DNA of 64,000 nucleotides from Armigeres subalbatus. Its lineage: Eukaryota; Arthropoda; Insecta; Diptera; Culicidae. Shown here in pieces: positions 47,701 through 56,700 of this stretch. The notes under the pieces are model-generated. The model was not told the origin of the DNA and did no database searches. It saw only the letters and a program-made list of their open reading frames with translations. The position numbers and the translations under genes were made by a program. The stretch is taken from NCBI RefSeq assembly GCF_024139115.2, contig NC_085140.1, positions 297,753,293 through 297,817,292 on the forward strand, read 5' to 3'. Numbering within the stretch: the first letter of the stretch is position 1; every line of letters begins with the position of its first letter.

Positions 47701-50700
47701 CGATCATGGGCAGTATACTTGTAGGACGGAATCACGTCTTCAAATTATGTGCATGTGATTGCTATTTTCCACAACAAGTTTTTTCTAGTAAACAAGTTTA
47801 TTGCATTTTTATTTTAGTTCTTGGGTAAGAAACCATAAAGTTCTGCTATTGTCTCATTCTACCAATACGGCGACACAAATGTAAAGTTTGGACAAAATAT
47901 TATTAACGCCATCGTTGCTTTTTAAGGCTGTGCCGGAAATACCAGTGTTACATTACCATACCATGTTATTATATTTTCTAATATACACACTTAAATCATT
48001 TCACAGATTTCGGTGAATTTTGCTTCAATTCACTGAAATCGCAACAGCAGATTTGTTCGGTAATTATTTCACCGATTTTCTCCGATATTTTCCTTTGTTG
48101 AACTGTCAAAACCACCAAAAAATCTGTAAAATTTTTACCGAACAGTTCTGCTGTTGAGATTTCGGTGAAATTTCACAGAAATCTGCAATTTATTTTAAGT
48201 GTGTATGTCACTTCTCTATACTACTACTACGACAAAATTATATTATCATATTATTTCCGTACTTGTGCTACGTATTACGTATTATTGCAATAGACAAGCT
48301 CTACAAATTGGATCTGAATTATTTTACTTGTAGGTGTAATGCTGTAATCTCATACAGTGTTATGCAATGGAATTAGCCCGGATTAACTTCAATTCTTAAC
48401 GATACTGAACACCTACATCGATATTATTATTATAAAAGAAAGGGTATGTTGGTTTGACATCATTCGATAGTATAAACGGTAGAAACCGAGTATAATTTTC
48501 AATTTCTATCGTAATTCTTTAAGTAAAAAAAAAGAATCGCAGTAGAAATGGCAAGACCTTCGATTCCCGTTCCGGACCATCATGACACAATCAACCAAAT
48601 TACTTATTCACCGCTTCAAAACTACAAATGCCTAAATATATTTTCTTCCTTCTGGAAAAAATCATCTTTCTCTTTTGCTTGAAGTAGAATTTTTTTTTAA
48701 ATTGCTTTAAATTAGTCGAACTACAGTTCTACTCACTTATCAAAAACACATTTCTTTCAACATCTGAGCTAGCGCAAAAACAAGTGTTGTGCCATTAGAG
48801 AGACATTCGTAAGATTACTCACCCGCACTTGCCGTCGGAGATTCTCTTCGAAAATCGTTGATATCAAAGGGAAGATTGCCGTCCATGTAGCTATTCATCA
48901 TCCCGTTGACGTTGAAGAAACTTTGATCGTCCGGTAGCTGCAAATCCATGTCCGGCTCTGGCGAGGGCGCATTGATGTCCGGCGACGGCATCGGACTCGG
49001 CAACGTCGTCGTCAGCTCATCTAGCTTCTTCTTCATGCTCTTCAGTCGGTTGCCGAAATTTCGGTAGGCCTGAGTAGATAGACATACAGTTTAAATCTTG
49101 ATCGATGTTTGAGAAAATCTCACTTACATTAACCACAACTTTCACTTCCCCTCGTTGATTGTGATAGAAAGTTTCAGCCTGCTCCAGCAGGCTCAGCAGT
49201 AGCTTCCTTGATTTGATTTCCGTTTTCAGACTATGTACATAACTTTGGTAATGGACCAAATTCTCCTCAATCTCGCGTTCGACATCCTCCACCCGTTTCC
49301 GTTCTGCAGAAGAAATAAAAAATGTAAGTCATCTCCTATCATATCAATTTTTAGTGCAATAGTCTACCTTTGCCTTTGATAGAATTCCTGACCAGCTCTA
49401 CATCGACCAGCGGTGTTTTGTTCAAGCTTTTGAATGTCGTATCCGTGTCGGTTTCATTTTTCACACAATCTTTAATGGTAGACACCAGCTGAGCACTCTG
49501 GAAGTCATCGACGTCCAACGTGATGACAACGTTTTTGGTTTGATCCGACAAACGTGAGGGGCCGCTTGCCAAGGTGACCGTTTGCGGAGCAGCATTAATC
49601 GACGATGCAGTAGGAGTCGATAGACTCGTAGCTGAATCTACTTTCTTCGCCGATGTGGCACTAAGCAAACCGTTCAGATCGGCCAGAAACTCATCGTTGT
49701 AGATCTCGCGTTGTTCCCAAATCTTGAATATTCGGAGGATTTTGTGCTTTACTTTTTCGTCCCGAACCAGTGTTGTCGCTTTCTGCAGGTACGTTCCCCA
49801 GCTGTCGACGTATTCGTAGTTTTTCCGTTTGCTGTACTGAATGACATCGTTTGCCAGATAGAAGAGCGTTAACCGACTTTCCACTTTCACTATAAGGAGA
49901 AACAATATAAAAATATGATTAATCCACTTTGCGATGATAGTGATTCACTGTCGAATGCAACTTGTTGCGAGTAGACCCGCCCGGTAAGTAAGTTCCTGAC
50001 AACGCTCATCTGATTCTTTATCATATTCTGAGTGTCCTCCGAAAGTTTGAGCCCATTTGGATGAAAACTGATTTAGCACAAGCTGTTTCAAGTTTGCATG
50101 CAAATTAGTATGGGGAAATTTATTTTTTTCATTTACTGGTTATAACCACGAGACTGACACTTGTATACCTCCAGCACGGTTTGTTTCGTAGTCAACATTG
50201 GATTGGAAATTCCGCACTGACAGCCATAAGGATAATGTATATGGACGCCATATCCAGATAAGTTTGACTTGCGGTTAGCGGCAGTATACACATTTTTAGA
50301 TGAATTTGATGCCATATGCTGTTGAAAACGGGTATGTTTACAATTTGCGACACACGCCGTTTTGAAAAAGCACTCGAGATTTTTATTTCAAGAGGCACAT
50401 TTTATAAATGCTTAGCCTATGCATACAATTCAACATTTATTTATTTATTATCAGACTAAGGCCGGAGTGGCCTGTGCTGCACATAAAAGTCTTCTCCATT
50501 CAGCTCGGTCCATGGCTGCACTTCGCCAACCACGCAGTCTGCGGAGGGTCCGCAAATCGTCCTCCACCTGATCGATCCACCTTGCCTTCTTGTTCCCGTC
50601 GGATCGTTGTCGAGAACCATTTTCACCGGATTACTGTCCGACATTCTGGCTACGTGCCCGGCCCACCGCAGTCTTCCGATTTTCGCGGTGTGAACGATGG

Positions 50701-53700
50701 ATGGTTCTCCCAACAGCTGATGCAACTCGTGATTCATTCGCCTCCTCCACGTACCGTCCGCCATCTGCACCCCACCATAGATGGTACGCAACACTTTCCT
50801 TTCAAAAACTCCCAGTGCGCGTTGGTCTTCCACGAGCATCGTCCAGGTCCAGGTCTCTCCAGAGCACTACCGGTCTAATGAGCGTTTTGTAGATAATCAG
50901 TTTGGTACGGCGGAGCCAGGAGCTACCATTTCCTTGATCTTTACGTTTACGTTTGTTGAATAAAGATCAAGGAAATGGTAGCTCCTGGCTCTTCAAGTTT
51001 ATACCTAAGCATTAAGCGCAACAAGCGAGTAGAAATAAGCACCGTAGTAAGATAAGTACTTAGATAAATTATTATACCTACGCATAGTATAAATAGTGTA
51101 AGCTGCGATTATTTTCTTCAAGTCGAGTCAAGTACGAGACGGCCTTACTGTTGAGGTCGAAATACGTATCTGTCAAGATACAATTAAGTGGTGGAATTCA
51201 ATGGGATTGTATGAACTCGTCTTATGACAAGCAACCGTATCAGTTTATCCGGAAATCCGTTTTCGTGCATTAGCAGCCATAGCTGGTCCCGATCGATTGT
51301 ATCATATGCGGCTTTGAAGTCGATGAATAGAAGATGTGTGGGCACGTTGTATTCGCGGCATTTCTGCAATACCTGACGTATGGCGAACACCTGGTCTGTG
51401 GTAGAGCGTTCACCCATAAATCCCGCCTGGTACTGCCCCACGAACTCTCTTGCAATTGGTGTTAGTCGGCGGCATAAAATTTGGGAGAGTACCTTGTAGG
51501 CGGCGTTCAGAAATGTGATTGCGCGTTAGTTGCTACAATCCAGCTTATCGACCTTTTTGTAGATGGGTCACACGACACCTTCCATCCACTCCTGCGGCAG
51601 AACCTCATCCTCCCAAACCTTGGTAACCACCCAGTGCAGCGCTCTAGCCAGTGTTTAAACAGCTCTCCTGGTAGTTGGTCAACTCCAGGGGCTTTGTTGT
51701 TTTTCAGCCGGCCGATCTCCTCCTGGATTTCCTGGAGATTCGGAGCCGGAAGTCGCATGTCCTGCGCGCGTGCTCCTAGGTTCATTACCATACCGCCACT
51801 GTTGTCTGCCATATCGCCATTCAGGTGCTCTTCGTAGTGCTGCCGCCACCTTTGGATCACCTCACGCTCGTTCGTAAGAAGATTCCCGTTTATGTCCTTG
51901 CACATATCGGACTGTGGCACGTGGCCCTTACGTGAACGGTTCAACTTCTCATATAACTTCCGTGCGTTATTAGCGCGGTACAGTTCCTCCGTCTCTTCAC
52001 GGTCTCGCTATTCCTGCTGGCGCTTTTCCTCCGGAAAATAGAGTTTTGTCTGTTCTGCTCCCGTTTGTATCGTGCCTCGTTCGCCCTCGTGCGGTGTTGC
52101 AGCAATCTCGCTCATGCGGCATTCTTCTCCTCAACTAACTGCTCACATTCGCCGTCATACCAGTCGTTTCTCTGATCCGGAGCCACCGTGCCTAGTGCAG
52201 CGGTTGCGGTGCTTCCAATGGCGGATCGAATATCTCTTCAGCCATCTTTAAGAGATGCTGCGCCTAGCTGCTCTTCCGTTGGGAGTGCCACTTCCAGCTG
52301 CTGCGCGTAGCCTTGGGCTAGTCTATCGTCTTGCAGCCGCCCAATGTTTAGCCGCGGCAGACGACTCCGACGCGTGTTGATCACCGTCGAGAGTTTTGAG
52401 CGCAGACATACTGCAACGAGGTAGTGGTCGGATTCAATATTCGCACTGCGGTAAGTGCGTACGTTCGTGATGTCGGAGAACAATTTACCGTCGATAAGAA
52501 CGTGATCGTTTTGGTTTTCCGTTACTTGATTAGGTGATTTCCATGTGGCTTTGTGGATATTCTTGCGGGGGAAGAAAGTGCTTCGGACTACCATTCCGCG
52601 GGAGGCTGCAAAGTTTATGCATCGTTGGCCGTTGTCGTTCGATACGGTATGCAGACTATCCGGTCCGATGACCGGTCTATACATTTTCTCCCTTCCTATC
52701 TGAGCGTTCCATGTCACCGATGACGATTTTGACGTCCCGCAGTGGGCATCCATCGTATGTCTGCTCCAGCTGCGCATAGAACGCTTCTTTCTCGTCGTCG
52801 GATCTCCCTTCGTGTGGGCAGTGCACGTTGATGATGCTATAGTTGAAGAAACGGCCTTTTATCCTCAGCTAGCACATCCTTGCGTTGATTGGCTGCCACC
52901 CAATCACGCGTTGGCGCATCTTTCCCAGCACTATGAAGCTGGTTCCCAGCTCGTTGGTGGTGCCACAGCTTTGGTAGAAGGTAGCCCCTCGATGCCCGCT
53001 TTTCCACACTTTCTGTCCTGTCCAGCAGATTTCCTGCAGCGCTACGACATCGAAGTTGCGGGGATGTAATTCATCGTAGATTATCCTATCGCAACCTGCG
53101 AAGCCTAGCGACTTGCAGTTCCATGTTCCAAGCTTCCAATCGTGATCCTTTATTCGTCGCCTCGCCTAGGTCGTTGCCGATTGTATCGAGTCGTGTTATC
53201 TTCTATGTCGTTCGTAATAGTTGTTTTTAAAGGCGGCTTATTGGGCCTGCGCAAACCTCCTGTCTCGTCGGAGGGCCGTCCTCATCGACCTCATTGGAAT
53301 CGATCGCAGAGCAGTAGTGGAGGCTTTTGTCCCACTGAAGAGGGAAACGGCAAGGATAGGCTTAACCATTAACTCTACCAATACAAAGTACATGATGGCA
53401 GGTAGAGATAGAGGAAGACCTAGTGGTGTTGGTGCAGAGGTAGTGCTTGATGGGGATGTGTTTGAAGTTGTTGACGAATTTGTTTACCTTGGAACGCTTG
53501 TGAAAACGATGTTTTTTGTACGTATTGCTGCTGCGAATAGGGCCTTTTACGGATTACGTAACCAGCTTACTGCCGCTAACCGCAAGTCGAGCACGTCTGT
53601 ATATGGCGTCCATATACAGATGTGCTCGACTTGCGGTTAGCGGCAGCTTAGGTCCCGCAACATGCAGACGGAAACGCGTTTGGGGAAACTGGAGGAACAT

Positions 53701-56700
53701 CGCCCTAGATCAACGATTATGGAGCTCTACAATACGCCAGGCATAGGTATATCGACGCTGTAGCCAAACAGGTGTCCATGTAGGTATCAATAATGAACCG
53801 GAAAGCTGATCTAAAGAGCTGACTTTTCTGAATAATCTGAACGGATCAGATCCGCTCACTACAATGAGCTGTTTTGCCCACCTCTACTATGTGGTGAACA
53901 GTAAGATGTACCATCATGTATGTATGTATTAGAGTGGGGCGCAGTTGTATGGAAAAACGCAAACTTCGTCCAATCAAGTGAGATCAAGGTTTTTCTGAAT
54001 CGTTTTGGAACCCCAATCAACTGTGCAAAATATGGACTCGATTGGTTGCGACCTCGCATGCCGCATCGCGTTTTAAATTTACATGAAGATTAGTATGGGA
54101 AAACGTACTTTTTTACATTTTTGCTATTAGCGGCTTCAATTTATCATCAATCACGTGACTCAATACCTTAGCATATAGTCTGGAAGATGCCAAAAAAGCT
54201 TTGCCGAAGAAGGTACATAGCTGGAAGATCTACAAAAAATGTTATTACGTTTCGAAAATTGATTGTTCGAACCATATGCAAGAAATCAATGTTTCTGCCA
54301 GCACTACCGGACGACCTACGGTTATCGAAGGGCCATCTTCCTTCTTGTCGGATTTTTTCTTTGTGAAATGATTCCGGATAGCTCCCATTAGCTCTAATGG
54401 AACGTACACACGGTCAAGCAGTTTGACCAACATTGACTCCACCTCTCGTTTGTTCCAACATCCATCAAGTTTTACCAACAGCGGCATGAACAATCAATTT
54501 ATTCGACCAACAATATCACACACGAACGACCGGAGCGCTAACTTGAGCATCAACCATCAAAAAATATATGGGGGTTTGTGCAACTTCACTACAAATGCTC
54601 AAACATGTTCGGCGAACCTTGACTCCACCCCCGACAACTCAAACCAAAATCAAACCGTTTTAATTTTTTCCAACCGAGCCGCCAACTGTCAAATGGTTGT
54701 TCGAACAACTTCACACACGTTCCAACAAAGCAGCAACCGAAGCGTTTTCTTGGGGGTGGAGTCAATGTTCGTCGAACTGCTTGACTGGTGTGTACGTAGC
54801 ATAAAGCCCTTTAAGATCAATTATTTTGAAATAACACTCAGTTAAATTATTGATCTACTTAGTTCGGCAGTGCTGGCAGAATAAACGATTTTTGCATATG
54901 GTTTGAACACACAATCTTCGAAGCGTTATAACTTTTTTCGTGGACGTTCCAGCAACGTACCTTCCTCAGCAAAGTTTTTCGGCATCCTTTGGGTTATACT
55001 TTAAAGCAATGTGCCACTTGGTTTACGATGAACTGAAACCTCTAGTAATAGAAATGCAAAAATATACGTTCTCCCATACTAATTTTCATACAAACTTCAA
55101 ACGCGATGCGGAAAGCGAGGGAGCAACCAATCGGTCCCAAATTCTGCACAGTTGTTCAGGACCCAGAATGGCTTCGAAAAACCTATGATTTGAAAAAATG
55201 ACCATGACGCCCCACTCTAGTATGTATGTATGTAGTTAGCCAACAGTAAGATGTACCATCATGTAAAAAAAATCAAAATCATTTTATCCAGACGTATACT
55301 AAAGTAAAGTTTTTTGCTCCCAGAAGATACTGTAAACATTTCAACCAGATCCATCAAGTGGATTCTCAACGAGCATGATGTTTATATGTGGAAAATCGAT
55401 TGAATATATAGAAAACTACGCCCCATTCACTTTTTTAGATCAAGGTGGCACTGTAGCCATTCAATCCCGCTCATCAGTAAAACGTAAATCTTCACATTTT
55501 TACGAAGAGGCTCATGAAAACCGCGGTTTCAGAATCCTCTTCGTAATAATGTATAGATCCTACTTCACAGGGCTATCATGGCTATTACAAACATGCTGTC
55601 AGCGACGCGTATGAAACCAGCCACTGTATGCGATTTATTGTAAGCATTATTTACCATATTAAGGAATTTCAGCTAAAATAATTATATTTACAGTTTAGAG
55701 AAAGTTTAGTGGATGAAGGCTATTTTATTGGCCCTGTGCGACAAGTTTTTACAAGAAAAATGCGTAGAAATATGGAAGAACCTTATCATTTTTAATATCT
55801 ATATTGTCGCGAGTCAGTGTATGGTTATTGTAAAAATTGAAACTGTATGCTGTACCGGAGTAAATAACACGTAAAAAAACCTCGAGGCCCAGGCCCTAAT
55901 TTTGATCATATGAATGTGAAAACCGTTGACCGATTGTGAAAATAGTGAATAATTATGCGAACATTTGTTGTATTCTTTGTTATCTTGAAGGACACTATCC
56001 TTCAAGAGAAAGTGCAAGTGTAGGGCTGACAGCAATGAGTATAGATAGAAGGTGAGGAAGAAGACCAAATGCAAGTGTATTAGTGGATGATTTTGCACGG
56101 CTTCTTATGGGTGCACGTTCGAATGTAGTAGTGAAAGCTTTTTCGCCATACACGGTGGCACGCACACAATATATGGATTTCCATACCTTAGTATTTATTT
56201 TCATTGGGCTGACAGCATCGTCGAATGAAGTTTCCTGATGCTAGCAGGTAGCCCGAAAGTATGTCTACGAACCCGATATTCAGAGCATCGTCAGACAAAG
56301 TGTTCCGCGAACATCACAGACGTCGCAAGTTGCATGGAAAAGGCTCCCACCAAAGTTTTACGAGAGCCGCGTGAATGTTTTCAAATTAAAAACCCAGATT
56401 GATCCACCTAGCAGTGATTGTGCCTTTCTCGTACAATGTTGAACAATCCAACCCGGAAAATTAGTTGAAATGCTGAGTTATTTGTGAGTGTATTTTCAAA
56501 AGTTCTAAGTAAAGTATTATTAGCGTGTGCGTTTTATTCGAGCTTTTTTATTATGCTTTAAAGCTGCAGAAGCGTTATGGCGTTATGAACGTAACTTGCA
56601 TGCTATCAAAACTTGTGTTGCATTTGTTGTACTCAAGTCTTGTACTAAAGCGAGTAGAAGAGCTTGCATGGGTTGATTCTACAAGGCATTTTATAGCATG

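Noticed and set aside
50408..50892. Plus-strand ORFs of up to 156 codons
   Set aside because: Antisense of the RTE-type 3' coding region, which has recognisable motifs on the minus strand.
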